In this document: positions 18,509-28,851 of the stretch, one piece after another | How positions within the stretch are numbered: the stretch's first letter is position 1 | Layout of the letters: each line of letters begins with the position of its first letter | NCBI GenBank assembly: GCA_963931445.1 | Contig: OZ007016.1 | Span: 1,488,001 to 1,552,000 of the forward strand | Length of the DNA: 64,000 nt | Direction of reading: 5' to 3' | From: CALXVA01 sp944393025 | Lineage (GTDB): Bacteria; Bacillota; Clostridia; TANB77; CAG-508 | Program-made: the position numbers and the translations under genes | Notes under the pieces: model-generated | What the model was told of the DNA's origin: nothing | Database searches by the model: none | The model's input: the letters and a program-made list of their open reading frames with translations, nothing else

Positions 18509-18691
18509 TTAACTATTTTCTACTTTTTTTACTATCATTTTCAATGCTTTTGGTCTTTCTATCATTATAGTATGTCCACACCCCAAGCATTTTAATTTAA
18601 AATCTACTCCAACTCTAGTTACTTCCCATAATTTACTTCCACAAGGATGCTGTTTTTTTGTTCTTACAATATCTCCTATATTGTATTCCAT
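18509..18691 (-). CDS. DUF951 protein
   Basis: A 60-residue protein matching DUF951: YNIGDIVRTKKQHPCGSKLWEV, then VGVDFKLKCLGCGHTIMI with a CxxCGH-type pair that could bind metal. The function is unknown. It is probably cotranscribed with gltX, which ends or begins nearby on the same strand; the gene itself stands just downstream of gltX. Confidence 0.85.
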   Translation of the reverse strand: MEYNIGDIVRTKKQHPCGSKLWEVTRVGVDFKLKCLGCGHTIMIERPKALKMIVKKVENS

Positions 18692-18742
18692 ATAAATTAC
18701 ACATCCCCTTTCTTTGATAATATAGACTTTTCTATTTTGATA

Positions 18743-20398
18743 CTAATTTTTAGCTATTGCTTTTTCTAATCTTTTTATTACACTATCTTTTCCTAATACT
18801 TGCATTATTTCATACATGTCTGGGGTATTTTGTCTTCCTGTTAAAGCTATTCTTAAAACAGTACTTATATCTCCTACATGCCCTGGCCATTTTTCTGGAT
18901 TTTCTTTAAATTCTTTTACTTCTCTTGCATAGCCACATTTTTCTGCAAGGTCTTTTATTTTATTAAACCATGTATCTTTTTCATCATTAATATCAAAAAA
19001 TTCATTAATGTATGCTTGTAATATTTTATTTATTTCTTCTTTATTATTTATTTTTACATATTCATATACAACATTTTCATTTAAAAATTTATTATCAAAC
19101 ATATATACTATAGAATTTTTAACATCAGACCATTTCGAAATATCTTTTCTAGGTTTTTTATTTCCTCTTTCAATTCCAAATACTTTTAAAGAATATTCTT
19201 TATCTTGTAGTAATTCTTCTAATTCCTTGTCATACTTTTTTGCCCAATTTAAAGAATTTTCATACACTTCTTCAGCTGTCATTTTTGATATAACTGTTTT
19301 TCCTATATCTAATAATTTTATCATATCAAATAATGCACCACTTACACTCATTTTGTTTAATTGGAAATCAAATTCTTCCATATCTTTATCCGGATTTGCT
19401 CTTCTCCAATTTTCAAAAGTAGAGTTTGCAATGTTTAGTAAATATTCCTTAACAGCATTTACTGGTATACCTTCCTCTTTATAGTACGAAACTGCTGCTT
19501 CTGGGTCTTTTCTTTTACTTAATTTACGCTTATTCCCATTATCATTTTTCATGATTGGAGATATATGAGCATATTTTGGAGCTTTAAATCCTAATTCATG
19601 GAATAATTGTAAATGTAATGGTACTGAAGATAACCATTCATCACTACGAATTACATGAGTAGTTCTCATTAAATGATCATCTACTGCATGTGCGAAATGA
19701 TATGTTGGTAGTCCATCTGCTTTAATTATTACTATATCTTGATCATTTTCTGGAAAGTCTACATTTCCTTTAATAATATCATGGTGTTTTATTTTTCTAT
19801 CTTCTCTTCCTGGTGATTTAAAACGAATTATATACTTTTCTCCATTTTTTATCTTTTCTATAGATTCTTCTACAGTAAGATTTCTACATTTTGCCCATAC
19901 TCCATAATATCCAGGTCTTATTTTAGCAGCTTCTTGTTTTTTTCTAATTTCTTCTACTTGTTCTGATGTGCAAAAACATGGATAAGCTTTTCCTTGCTCT
20001 AATAAATATTTTGCATAAGCTTCATATATGTCTTTTCTTAAAGATTGCTTATATGGTCCATATTTTCCTATTTCTTCTGTTTCTGTTATCATTCCTTCAT
20101 CTGGTACCATATTAAAATCTTTTAAAGAGTTTACAATACCTGTTACACCATTTTCTACTTCTCTTTTTTGATCTGTATCTTCAACTCTTAAGAAAAATAC
20201 ACCTTTTGTCTTTTTTGTCATTTCAAGTGCAACTAAAGCTTGATATAATCCACCAATATGAACAAATCCTGTTGGACTTGGTGCAAATCTAGAAACTATT
20301 GCTCCTTCAGGTAAATTTCTTTCTGGATACTTTTCTTCATAATATGATATTTCCTTTGCATTTGGAAATATTAAATCTGCTAAATCTTTATAATTCAT
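18743..20398 (-). CDS. gltX: Glutamyl-tRNA synthetase
   Basis: A class I synthetase that charges tRNA-Glu (and often tRNA-Gln in Gram-positives). The HIGH-type motif is PSPTGFVHIGG at residues 41-50 and the KMSKS equivalent is KRKLSKRKDPEA. At 551 residues it is longer than the usual ~480-490, partly because of a ~30-residue N-terminal extension before the catalytic domain and partly in the anticodon-binding region. GGAGAG precedes the start. It lies 22 bases downstream of the RNase J gene on the same strand. Confidence 0.93.
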   Translation of the reverse strand: MNYKDLADLIFPNAKEISYYEEKYPERNLPEGAIVSRFAPSPTGFVHIGGLYQALVALEMTKKTKGVFFLRVEDTDQKREVENGVTGIVNSLKDFNMVPDEGMITETEEIGKYGPYKQSLRKDIYEAYAKYLLEQGKAYPCFCTSEQVEEIRKKQEAAKIRPGYYGVWAKCRNLTVEESIEKIKNGEKYIIRFKSPGREDRKIKHHDIIKGNVDFPENDQDIVIIKADGLPTYHFAHAVDDHLMRTTHVIRSDEWLSSVPLHLQLFHELGFKAPKYAHISPIMKNDNGNKRKLSKRKDPEAAVSYYKEEGIPVNAVKEYLLNIANSTFENWRRANPDKDMEEFDFQLNKMSVSGALFDMIKLLDIGKTVISKMTAEEVYENSLNWAKKYDKELEELLQDKEYSLKVFGIERGNKKPRKDISKWSDVKNSIVYMFDNKFLNENVVYEYVKINNKEEINKILQAYINEFFDINDEKDTWFNKIKDLAEKCGYAREVKEFKENPEKWPGHVGDISTVLRIALTGRQNTPDMYEIMQVLGKDSVIKRLEKAIAKN

Positions 20399-20419
20399 AA
20401 CTTTCTCTCTCCTTATTTC

Positions 20420-22306
20420 TTACACTTCCATTATAATTGGTAATATCATTGGATTACGCTTTGTTCTTTGAAAAATATAATCTCTTAAATCATCTTTTAA
20501 TGTTGATTTTATTGTAGACCAATCTCTTATTCCTTCTTCTTCAAAGGTTCTAACTTCTTGTTTTATTACTCTTTTCACATCATCCATTAAAGTTTCTGAT
20601 TCTCTTACATATACAAATCCTCTTGAAACCACATCTGGCCCTGATATTATTTCTCCTGTAGATTTGTCCATTGTCATTACTATTACTATTAATCCATCTT
20701 GTGACAAATGTTGTCTATCTCTTAATACTATATTTCCTACATCTCCTATTCCTAAACCATCAACTAATATTTTTCCTGATGGAACTGATGTAGTTATTTT
20801 AGCTTCTTTTTTATTTAATTCTAATGTTTTTCCATTTTCTAATATAAATATATTTTCTGTTGGAATTCCCATTTTTTTTGCTGTTTCCGCATGTGCTCTT
20901 AATTGTTTATATTCGCCATGTACAGGAATAAAATATTTTGGTTTTGCAAGAGATATTATTAATTTTTGTTCTTCTTGACATGCATGTCCAGATACATGAA
21001 TATCTTCTAATGCACTATATATAACTTCAGCACCAATTTGCATTAAATCATTTATTACATTTGAAACCAATTTTTCATTTCCTGGTATTGGTGTTGCTGA
21101 AATTATAACCATATCATTTGGTGTAATAACTACTTTTTTATGTTCTCCTGCTGCCATTCTTGTTAATGCTGACATAGTTTCACCTTGACTTCCTGTAGTT
21201 ATAATTACTAATTGTTCATCTGTATAATTTTTAATTAAATCTATATCAATAAACATATTTTCCGGTGCATCAATATAGCCTATTTCTCTTGCAGTATTTA
21301 TCATATTTATCATACTTCTACCACATACTGCAATTTTTCTATTATGCTCTTTTGCTGAATTTACAATTTGTTGAACCCTGTGCACATTTGAAGCAAATGT
21401 CGCTACAACTATTCTTTTTTTATTATTTTGAAATAATCTATCAAAAACATCTCCAACAGTACTTTCAGACATTGTATAACCTTTTCTTTCAGAATTTGTA
21501 CTATCTGACATTAATGCTAAAATTCCTTTATTTCCTAATTCTGCAATTCTCCCTAAATCCATAATTTGATCATCTATTGGTGTAAAATCTACTTTAAAGT
21601 CTCCAGTATGCAATACCACTCCTACTGGTGTATGAATTGCAAGCATAACTGAATCTGGTATACTATGACTGCTTCTGATAAATTCTATTTTAATGTTTCC
21701 AAAATTAATTGTTTGTCCTTGTTCTACTATATTTAATTTAGTAGATGAAAGTAAGTTATGTTCTTCTAATTTGTTCTTTATTAAACCAGCTGTTAATCTA
21801 GTTGCATAAATTGGTATATTGATTTTTTTAAATATATATGGTATAGCACCAATGTGATCTTCATGTCCATGTGTTATAACTAATCCTTTAATTTTATCTT
21901 TGTTTTTTTCTAAATATGTTATATCTGGTATTACTAAATCTATTCCTAGCATATCATCTTCAGGAAATTCTAATCCACAATCTACTAATATTATTTCATT
22001 TTCGTATTCAAATACAGTTATATTTTTTCCTATTTCATCTAATCCGCCTAAAGGTATAATCTTTAAGTTATTTTTCTTAAATTCAAATTTATTAGTATTA
22101 GACTTTTTCTTTTTATCTAAAGATTTTATTAACATATCTTCTTTTTTTATATCTTGTAAGTTATTTTTTCTAATTCTGTTCTCTTTTCCATCTTCACTTT
22201 TATTGGCCTTGTTTATTCTTCTAGTCATGTTTTTCTTTTCTTCTAATTTTGCATATTCCTTCTTTTCCATTATCTCATTTTTTTTCATATAATTATTTTC
22301 TCCCAT
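20420..22306 (-). CDS. rnj: Ribonuclease J
   Basis: A metallo-beta-lactamase/beta-CASP exo- and endoribonuclease for mRNA decay and rRNA maturation. The metal site HGHEDH is at residues 146-151, with LHTGDFKVD, SDSTN and HVSGHA downstream. The family is usually ~555 residues; this protein has an extra ~75-residue, Lys/Asn/Glu-rich N terminus that is likely unstructured. A second in-frame ATG at 22288 has GGGAGA before it and may be the real start. Either would leave most of the extension. Confidence 0.92.
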   Translation of the reverse strand: MGENNYMKKNEIMEKKEYAKLEEKKNMTRRINKANKSEDGKENRIRKNNLQDIKKEDMLIKSLDKKKKSNTNKFEFKKNNLKIIPLGGLDEIGKNITVFEYENEIILVDCGLEFPEDDMLGIDLVIPDITYLEKNKDKIKGLVITHGHEDHIGAIPYIFKKINIPIYATRLTAGLIKNKLEEHNLLSSTKLNIVEQGQTINFGNIKIEFIRSSHSIPDSVMLAIHTPVGVVLHTGDFKVDFTPIDDQIMDLGRIAELGNKGILALMSDSTNSERKGYTMSESTVGDVFDRLFQNNKKRIVVATFASNVHRVQQIVNSAKEHNRKIAVCGRSMINMINTAREIGYIDAPENMFIDIDLIKNYTDEQLVIITTGSQGETMSALTRMAAGEHKKVVITPNDMVIISATPIPGNEKLVSNVINDLMQIGAEVIYSALEDIHVSGHACQEEQKLIISLAKPKYFIPVHGEYKQLRAHAETAKKMGIPTENIFILENGKTLELNKKEAKITTSVPSGKILVDGLGIGDVGNIVLRDRQHLSQDGLIVIVMTMDKSTGEIISGPDVVSRGFVYVRESETLMDDVKRVIKQEVRTFEEEGIRDWSTIKSTLKDDLRDYIFQRTKRNPMILPIIMEV

Positions 22307-22777
22307 CTTTTATAATTTATTGTATATATTTAATAATATAATACTAAAAGTTAATTTATATACAAATTCTAAAATAATAATTATTTCTATTAACAATAAA
22401 ACTAGCTAATTATAAATATAAAATATCTTACTATTTATTTCATACTATTACTATACATAGATTTTACTTTACAAACATAAGCAAATAACAATGTAAGTAA
22501 GATTTGTTATATACTTTTATTTCTTCTTATGATATAAAATAAAAGTAGCTTATAAATATTATAAACTACTTTGCTAAAACATCAGTACAATATTTTATTT
22601 ATACTTTAGCATAATATACATAACATACTAAATATATTTTCCGCACCATAAGTATGTTTCTATTTTATATTATCTAAATTTTATAATCCGCTTCATAATT
22701 TACAATATCATAATATATTTTAATTATATATAAATCTCTTCTTTACCTTATTTTGGTAACAACTGTAAATTATTATA
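22307..22777. other. Long AT-rich intergenic region between RNase J and ROK genes
   Basis: It contains a hairpin at 22540-22576 on the minus strand (AGTAGTTTATAA/TTATAAGCTACT followed by TTTTATTTTAT) that can terminate the ROK transcript. The rest shows no gene or recognisable RNA. Confidence 0.5.
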
Positions 22778-23683
22778 CTATTTTTTTTTATTTTTGTCAA
22801 CTATAACTGCACCTATTAGACCTGCATCATTTTTAAATTCAGATAATAATATATCTGGCATACTATCTTTATTAAATTTATATTTTCTTAAATTCATTTC
22901 TTCAACTAATTTTTCATAAAATATTTCTTTAAAAAATACAAAACTTCCTCCAAAGCAAATTGCTTCTGGTTCAAATATATCTATAATATTTGAAAGTCCT
23001 ATAATTAAATTATTTATAAATTCTTCTATTAAACTATTAATTTTATTATCTTTAATATTTTCCTTTATTTTTTCTAATATTTCTTCTGAAGAAACATCTT
23101 CTAAATTTAATATATCTTTTGTTTTGTCCTTAAATCTTTTTATAGAACAATAAGTTTCAAAGCATCCTCTTTTTCCACAATTACATATATTTCCATCTTT
23201 TTGTATTATCATATGTCCTAATTCAAACCCATTATTTTTTTTATTTTTTAATTCTTTTCCATTTAAAAATACTGCTGAACCTATTCCTGTTCCCAAACAT
23301 AAAAATACAGCATCTTTATATGGTTTTAATGCACCATATTTAAATTCTGCAATTCCTGCAGATTTTGCATCATTTTTTATATCAATTTTTATTTTATATT
23401 TTTCAAATATTTCTTTAAAATTCAATTCTTTTATTCCTAAATTCACAATATTAGTTATATTTAATTGTTCTATATTTGGATTTCCAGGACCTGCTATGCC
23501 AATTAATTTAATTGAGTTTTCTTCTTTAAATTTATTTATATAAAAATCAATTATATTTAAGATATCAATCTCTATATTTTTATTTTTTTCTATTGGTATT
23601 TCTATTTTTTCTATAATTTTGTTTTTATTGTTAATCAAAGCAATTCCTATATGACTTCCACCTAAATCTACTCCTATTTTCAT
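22778..23683 (-). CDS. ROK-family sugar kinase (glucokinase-like)
   Basis: A 301-residue kinase of the ROK family. The ATP site begins IGVDLGGSHIGIAL, the catalytic Asp lies in IKNDAKSAG (about residue 105), the phosphate loop is LGTGIGSA, and the ROK zinc motif is ELGH (154-157) with CNCGKRGC (167-174). There is no N-terminal helix-turn-helix, so it is a kinase rather than a NagC-type repressor. Glucose or another hexose is the likely substrate. It is transcribed separately from the pilus operon upstream. Confidence 0.87.
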   Translation of the reverse strand: MKIGVDLGGSHIGIALINNKNKIIEKIEIPIEKNKNIEIDILNIIDFYINKFKEENSIKLIGIAGPGNPNIEQLNITNIVNLGIKELNFKEIFEKYKIKIDIKNDAKSAGIAEFKYGALKPYKDAVFLCLGTGIGSAVFLNGKELKNKKNNGFELGHMIIQKDGNICNCGKRGCFETYCSIKRFKDKTKDILNLEDVSSEEILEKIKENIKDNKINSLIEEFINNLIIGLSNIIDIFEPEAICFGGSFVFFKEIFYEKLVEEMNLRKYKFNKDSMPDILLSEFKNDAGLIGAVIVDKNKKK

Positions 23684-23699
23684 ATTTACCCCTTAATTC

Positions 23700-23760
23700 A
23701 AAAAATAATACTATTCAAAGAATGAAATACTAATAAATTTCTATGAATAGTATTATTTTA
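23700..23760 (-). terminator. Terminator of the type IV pilus operon
   Basis: AATAATACTATTCA pairs with TGAATAGTATTATT on the minus strand just past the pilC stop, and TTTTT follows. Confidence 0.75.
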
Positions 23761-23771
23761 TTATATTTTTA

Positions 23772-25139
23772 TTACATGGTTATATCTATACCTAAATCTA
23801 CTGATTCAAATATCCATCCACCCATGTATAATTGTATACATGGTACAATTATTACTATTACTAAGAATATTAAAAATACACCTACTATAGAATATACAAC
23901 TTGTGGTAATACTGCCATAACTTTTTGTATTAAATTATTAATATCCATTTCCATATATTCAACTAATTTTTTCATCATTTCAATTAAATCTGTTTGCATT
24001 CCTATTTTTAACATTTCAGTCTGCATTGATGAAGATAAGCCAGAATTTTCAAATGGTTCAATCCAAGATGCACCAATTAATATATTATTAATTGCAGTTT
24101 CAATAATTGATAACATAACATAATTCTTTACTACTGCTTTGCTTACATCTAAGGCTTCTTGAATTCTCATTCCATTTTCCAAATTTAGTAACATTGCTCT
24201 CATGAATCTTGAAAAATCCATAGAATATATCAATTTACCAAATATAGGCATTTTATATTTAAAATAATCAAAATCATATCTTCCTTTTGGTGTTTTAATA
24301 TATACTATTACACCTCCTATAACTGATGAGAATATAATCACAGGTATATACCATACATTTATTAATCCATTACAAAAATCTACAAACCATAATGTTATTT
24401 CTGGAAGTGTTTGAGTGGTTCCTGATTGTGCGAATGCTTCTTGAATTAATGGTATAATATATGCTACACCGAATATTAGTAATCCTATGATTGCTAATAA
24501 TTGCAATACATTAGGAATAATTATTTTCTTTAGTCTTGAACTAGTGTTATCTACATCTTCTAAATATTTTACAGCTTGTTCTAAAGATTTTTCAAGAGAA
24601 CCAGACATTTCTCCAACTCTTATCATATTAATATATATATATGGAAATATATTAGAATAATATTCCATTGTTGTATACATATATTCTCCAGATTCAACAC
24701 CTGCCAATATATCTTGTAATACACCTCTTAATGATAAATTATCTGTACTTTCTATAATTGTACTTAATGCATGTATATTGTTAAAGTTTGCTTTCTTAAG
24801 TAAATAAAAATTTTGAGTAAATATAATAATATCTCTTGCTGTTATTTTTTCTTCTCTTGCCAAAGCAATATTTATTCTCTCTTTTAAAGTTGGTTTAGCT
24901 TTTAATCTTCCTTGCATTATATTGGCTGAATTTGCTTGTTTCATTATATCATCTATGTCTAGTATATTTCTTCTATTAGCTTTTGCTTTTTTGCTTTTAT
25001 AACCAACCTGTGTAATACTTATTGGCATTAATCCGTTATTTTTTAATTTCTTTATAAGGTTATTTCTATTTACATCTTCGACTTTATTTCTTACTACTTG
25101 TCCTTTTGATGTTATTGCTCTATAAATATATTCAGGCAT
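23772..25139 (-). CDS. pilC: Type IV pilus inner-membrane platform protein
   Basis: A GspF/PilC-family platform on which the assembly ATPase acts. The 455-residue protein has a soluble N terminus beginning MPEYIYRAITSKGQVV, two T2SSF cytoplasmic domains (around 100-210 and 290-400) and three membrane segments, the last close to the C terminus (VVYSIVGVFLIFLVIVIIV). GEMSGSLEKSLEQAVKYLE is a typical T2SSF motif. It is the last gene of the pilus operon. Confidence 0.92.
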   Translation of the reverse strand: MPEYIYRAITSKGQVVRNKVEDVNRNNLIKKLKNNGLMPISITQVGYKSKKAKANRRNILDIDDIMKQANSANIMQGRLKAKPTLKERINIALAREEKITARDIIIFTQNFYLLKKANFNNIHALSTIIESTDNLSLRGVLQDILAGVESGEYMYTTMEYYSNIFPYIYINMIRVGEMSGSLEKSLEQAVKYLEDVDNTSSRLKKIIIPNVLQLLAIIGLLIFGVAYIIPLIQEAFAQSGTTQTLPEITLWFVDFCNGLINVWYIPVIIFSSVIGGVIVYIKTPKGRYDFDYFKYKMPIFGKLIYSMDFSRFMRAMLLNLENGMRIQEALDVSKAVVKNYVMLSIIETAINNILIGASWIEPFENSGLSSSMQTEMLKIGMQTDLIEMMKKLVEYMEMDINNLIQKVMAVLPQVVYSIVGVFLIFLVIVIIVPCIQLYMGGWIFESVDLGIDITM

Positions 25140-25171
25140 TTTTCCTCCTTTCCAATAAAATTTTAATAATT

Positions 25172-26290
25172 TTATTGCTGTATTCTATTTGTTTTTTCTT
25201 TATTTATTTTTAATTGCATTATAGTTCTATTTAAAATTTCTATATTTTTTTCCTCTATTTGTGCCTTTGCTTGTTCTAATGTTATTACATCATTCACAAA
25301 AAGCTCTGCTATTGAATTAATTAATCCTATACTTCCTTTTTCTGAATTACTTTGTATAGCATCTTCTATTTCAGATACACTAATTTTTTCTTTTCTAATT
25401 ATTCCAGATACTATGTTATCTACTACCATTACTTCAGGAACTAAAACAAGTTGGTCATTTTTTCCAAGTAATAATCTTTGAGAAATTACTAATTTTAAAA
25501 GTGAAGAAATTAAATACTTAACTGTTTGTTGATCTCTTATTTCATAAAAATTTACCATTCTGTCTATTGTTTCTGCACATGATTTTGTATGAAGTGTACC
25601 TATTACTAAATGTCCTGCCTCTGCTGTTTCAATTGCCGCTTCCATTGTTTCTCTATCTCTAATTTCACCAATTACTAATATATCGCAGTCTTCTCTTAAA
25701 CAATTTTTTACGCCATCACTATAATTTAAACAATCTCTACCGGCGCCAATTTCTTTTTGCACTACAATTGACTTTTTACTTTTATGTTTATATTCAACAG
25801 GACTTTCTAATGTAAGTATTTTTTTATTTTGATTTTCATTTATTTCATTTATAAGAGCATTTAAAGTAGTAGTTTTACCTGAATTTGTCTTACCTGTGAC
25901 TAATATTAAACCTTGTGGTTGATATGTCATTCTCCTTACTATATCTGGTACACCTAAGTCTTGATATTTTGGTAATTCGCTTTTTATTAATCTTAATGTA
26001 AATATTGGTACATCATCTGCTAGTGAAATATTTACCCTTAATCGTATATCTTCATACTCAAAAGAAGTATCTAATCTTTTAGTTTCTTTAAATACTTTAT
26101 CTTTATCTAAATTTCCTCTTACAAAATAATCATATATGTCATACATATCATCTACTGTAAGAACTGAAGGAGTTTCAAATTCAATTAATTGTCTTCTTAT
26201 TCTAAGCATTGGCTTTAAGTTACATATTAAATGAATATCAGATGCATCCTTTTTTTTTGCAACTTTTAAAATTTCATCAATGTCTATCAT
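25172..26290 (-). CDS. pilT: Type IV pilus retraction ATPase
   Basis: A 372-residue PilT-type ATPase. Walker A is GKTNSGKTTTLNALI, the Asp box and Walker B run through CLREDCDILVIGEIRD, and the His box is ETAEAGHLVIGTLHT. It has the short N terminus of PilT rather than the long GspE domain of the assembly ATPase. Its presence implies that the pili can retract (twitching or DNA uptake), as in other Clostridia. It lies between pilB and pilC. Confidence 0.92.
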   Translation of the reverse strand: MIDIDEILKVAKKKDASDIHLICNLKPMLRIRRQLIEFETPSVLTVDDMYDIYDYFVRGNLDKDKVFKETKRLDTSFEYEDIRLRVNISLADDVPIFTLRLIKSELPKYQDLGVPDIVRRMTYQPQGLILVTGKTNSGKTTTLNALINEINENQNKKILTLESPVEYKHKSKKSIVVQKEIGAGRDCLNYSDGVKNCLREDCDILVIGEIRDRETMEAAIETAEAGHLVIGTLHTKSCAETIDRMVNFYEIRDQQTVKYLISSLLKLVISQRLLLGKNDQLVLVPEVMVVDNIVSGIIRKEKISVSEIEDAIQSNSEKGSIGLINSIAELFVNDVITLEQAKAQIEEKNIEILNRTIMQLKINKEKTNRIQQ

Positions 26291-26307
26291 TGGTTACCTC
26301 CTAAATA

Positions 26308-27933
26308 TTAATATATAGCTAATTTATTATTTAGTTCTTGCATATTTGTTATTCCATCTAACATTTTATATATTCCATCTACAATTAATGGAACATATCC
26401 TGATTCTAATGCACTATTTCTTATTTCTATTGCAGATTTATTATCTACAATTAATGTTCTTAATTCATCATTTAAAATAAGTATTTCAAATATACCTATT
26501 CTTCCAAGATAACCAGTATTATTACACTTTTTACAGCCAACTGCATCAAATGTTTTTTTGCCATTTAAATCAAACTTTATTCCATATTTATCACCAATTT
26601 TATTTATAATTTCTATTTCCTCTTTAGTATATTCTCTTTCTTTTAAACAATATGGGCAAAGTTTTCTTACAAGTCTTTGTGATACAGATGTTGCTAAAGT
26701 ACTAGATATATCATAATTTGAAATTCCCATTTTTCTAAGTCTAGTTATAACTTCTATTGCATCTATAGTGTGTATTGTAGATAATACATAATGTCCTGTT
26801 TGTCCTGCTTGCATAGCAATTTCTGCTGTTTCTTTATCTCTTATTTCTCCCACTAGTATTATGTCTGGATCTTGTCTTAAGACTGTTCTTAAAGAACTTG
26901 CAAATGTTATTTTTGGATCAACTTCAATTTGATTTAATCCATTAATTCTTATTTCAACAGGATCCTCTATTGTTGTAATATTTATTTCTGGTCTATTTAA
27001 ATAATCTATAATACTATATAATGTTGTAGTTTTTCCTTCTCCTGTTGGTGCTGCAATAACTGTTATACTATTCTTTTTGTTAAATGCTTTTTTTACTAAT
27101 TCTTCGTCCTTTGGAAACCCTAAATCAAATATTGATTTTACATCTTCATTTTTCTTTAATAATCTTAAAACAAATTTTTCTCCATATATATTTTTTTGTG
27201 AAGAAACACGAATATTATATTCTGGATACATAACAATTCTTCCATCTTGTGCTTCTTGCTTTTCTTGATGCATATTTGATATAGCTTTTAGTCTACCTAT
27301 AATTTGAGTTTGTTTTTCTTTTCCTATATTTGCTACATCTATTAAAACACCATCAATTCTATATCTTATTCTCATACCTTCTTGCATAGGTTCAATATGA
27401 ATATCACTTGCTCTTTTTTCCATAGCTGATTTTATTACACTATCTATAAAACCAGATACATCTGCATTTACATCTATATTTTCTGGATTAGGTGAAAAAG
27501 AGTTTAATATTGCATCAATATTTGTTTCAAATGTAATGTATTTTTCCATTATTAAACCTTTATTTAAAAGTAACAATCTAACGGTTTCAATAGCTCTTCT
27601 ATTAGATGTATCTGCAAAGCATACTTTTATTTTACCAGCATTTTCTTCAAAAGGTATTGCTTTATATTGTTTAGCAATATCTATAGATATATAATCTAAC
27701 ATATTAATCCTTAAATCTGCTTCTCTTAAGTAAATAGCTTTTTCGTCTAAGATTTCTCCAATTGCATTTATTAATATATATGGATCACATAATCTTAAAA
27801 TATTTAATATATCTCCTATTTTTTTCTTTGGTTCAGCTTTTTGATATTCTAACGCTTTTTCTATATCTGCTTCAGATACAATTCCTTTTTTTACCAATTC
27901 TATTCCTAATGGTTGTCTTTTTTTAGAATCCAT
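26308..27933 (-). CDS. pilB: Type IV pilus assembly ATPase
   Basis: A 541-residue GspE/PilB ATPase that powers pilin extraction and assembly. An N-terminal GspE domain (residues ~1-140) precedes the core with Walker A APTGEGKTTTLYSII and Walker B DPDIILVGEIRD, followed by the tetracysteine zinc motif CPYC...CKKC. It shares the operon with pilT and pilC. Confidence 0.94.
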   Translation of the reverse strand: MDSKKRQPLGIELVKKGIVSEADIEKALEYQKAEPKKKIGDILNILRLCDPYILINAIGEILDEKAIYLREADLRINMLDYISIDIAKQYKAIPFEENAGKIKVCFADTSNRRAIETVRLLLLNKGLIMEKYITFETNIDAILNSFSPNPENIDVNADVSGFIDSVIKSAMEKRASDIHIEPMQEGMRIRYRIDGVLIDVANIGKEKQTQIIGRLKAISNMHQEKQEAQDGRIVMYPEYNIRVSSQKNIYGEKFVLRLLKKNEDVKSIFDLGFPKDEELVKKAFNKKNSITVIAAPTGEGKTTTLYSIIDYLNRPEINITTIEDPVEIRINGLNQIEVDPKITFASSLRTVLRQDPDIILVGEIRDKETAEIAMQAGQTGHYVLSTIHTIDAIEVITRLRKMGISNYDISSTLATSVSQRLVRKLCPYCLKEREYTKEEIEIINKIGDKYGIKFDLNGKKTFDAVGCKKCNNTGYLGRIGIFEILILNDELRTLIVDNKSAIEIRNSALESGYVPLIVDGIYKMLDGITNMQELNNKLAIY

Positions 27934-27964
27934 AGACTTCTCCTTTCATTTGTTAATAATATTA

Positions 27965-28411
27965 TTACCAATATCTTAATGTAAATTCAATTTCTTTTTC
28001 CATATAATTATTAGAATCTTTTCCAATCTTCATATAAACACTAATAATATTTTTTGTTATAGAATTTACATTATATGTTTTTGATTGAAATTTACATTCC
28101 AATATATTTCCTGCTATTTTAACATCATTCCTATAAATTGAAACACCCTGAAATTTATATGTTGGTCCTTCCTCAAATATAATAGTATTATCAGTAACTG
28201 TAGCTGAATTATAATTTTTGACATCTGTAGCAAAAAACATAGTAAATTTATTAAATTCTGCAAGATATCTAGGAGTATTATTTAATTCATTTATGTTATC
28301 ATAAAATGTTGTAGCAACTGTAGTCATAACACTCATTACAATAGTTAAAATTACCATGTATATAGTAAGTGATACTAATGTAATGCCTTTTTGACTATTT
28401 ACATCATACAT
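27965..28411 (-). CDS. Type IV pilin-like protein (minor pilin)
   Basis: A 148-residue minor pilin candidate. The class III signal is QKG followed by ITLVSLTIYMVILTIVMSV, so cleavage should occur after Gly. The mature residue 5 is Ser rather than the usual Glu. The C-terminal part is a predicted mixed beta domain with no recognisable motif. It overlaps no neighbour and lies between another pilin-like gene and pilB. Confidence 0.75.
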   Translation of the reverse strand: MYDVNSQKGITLVSLTIYMVILTIVMSVMTTVATTFYDNINELNNTPRYLAEFNKFTMFFATDVKNYNSATVTDNTIIFEEGPTYKFQGVSIYRNDVKIAGNILECKFQSKTYNVNSITKNIISVYMKIGKDSNNYMEKEIEFTLRYW

Positions 28412-28431
28412 TTTTAATACTCCTTTCTTGA

Positions 28432-28842
28432 TTATATTTCTTTAATTTTTAATCTTTGTACATTAAATTCTTCTGTATCGCCTTTAAAAGTATAAGATAT
28501 TTTTAAATTTACAATTTTAATTATATCTTTTAAATTTTCTCCGTAATTTTCAAATTCCAATGAAACTTTAAAACCATTTGGTATTGAATACTTATTAATA
28601 TAATATTGACCAGTTTTAGTTTGAGCATCCTCATAAGAAATTTTGTCTATATCTTCTAATATTTGTACTGCATACACTGTCATTTGTGAATTCAATTTAG
28701 TTTTAATATTATTTTTATATATTGCTGTCATTAGCATTATAACTGAACCTACAAATACAAAAATAATAACACTTGCAACTATTATATCTTGCATTGTAAA
28801 TCCTTTTTCTTCTTTTAACTTTAATTTAATATTTTTCATCAT
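28432..28842 (-). CDS. Type IV pilin-like protein (minor pilin)
   Basis: A 136-residue minor pilin candidate. The signal is KEEKG followed by FTMQDIIVASVIIFVFVGSV. Position 5 of the mature protein is Asp, a partial substitute for the canonical Glu. The soluble part ends in alternating strands (LKISYTFKGDTEEFNVQRL). It begins 9 bases downstream of the prepilin peptidase stop. Confidence 0.75.
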   Translation of the reverse strand: MMKNIKLKLKEEKGFTMQDIIVASVIIFVFVGSVIMLMTAIYKNNIKTKLNSQMTVYAVQILEDIDKISYEDAQTKTGQYYINKYSIPNGFKVSLEFENYGENLKDIIKIVNLKISYTFKGDTEEFNVQRLKIKEI

Positions 28843-28851
28843 ACCACCTAT

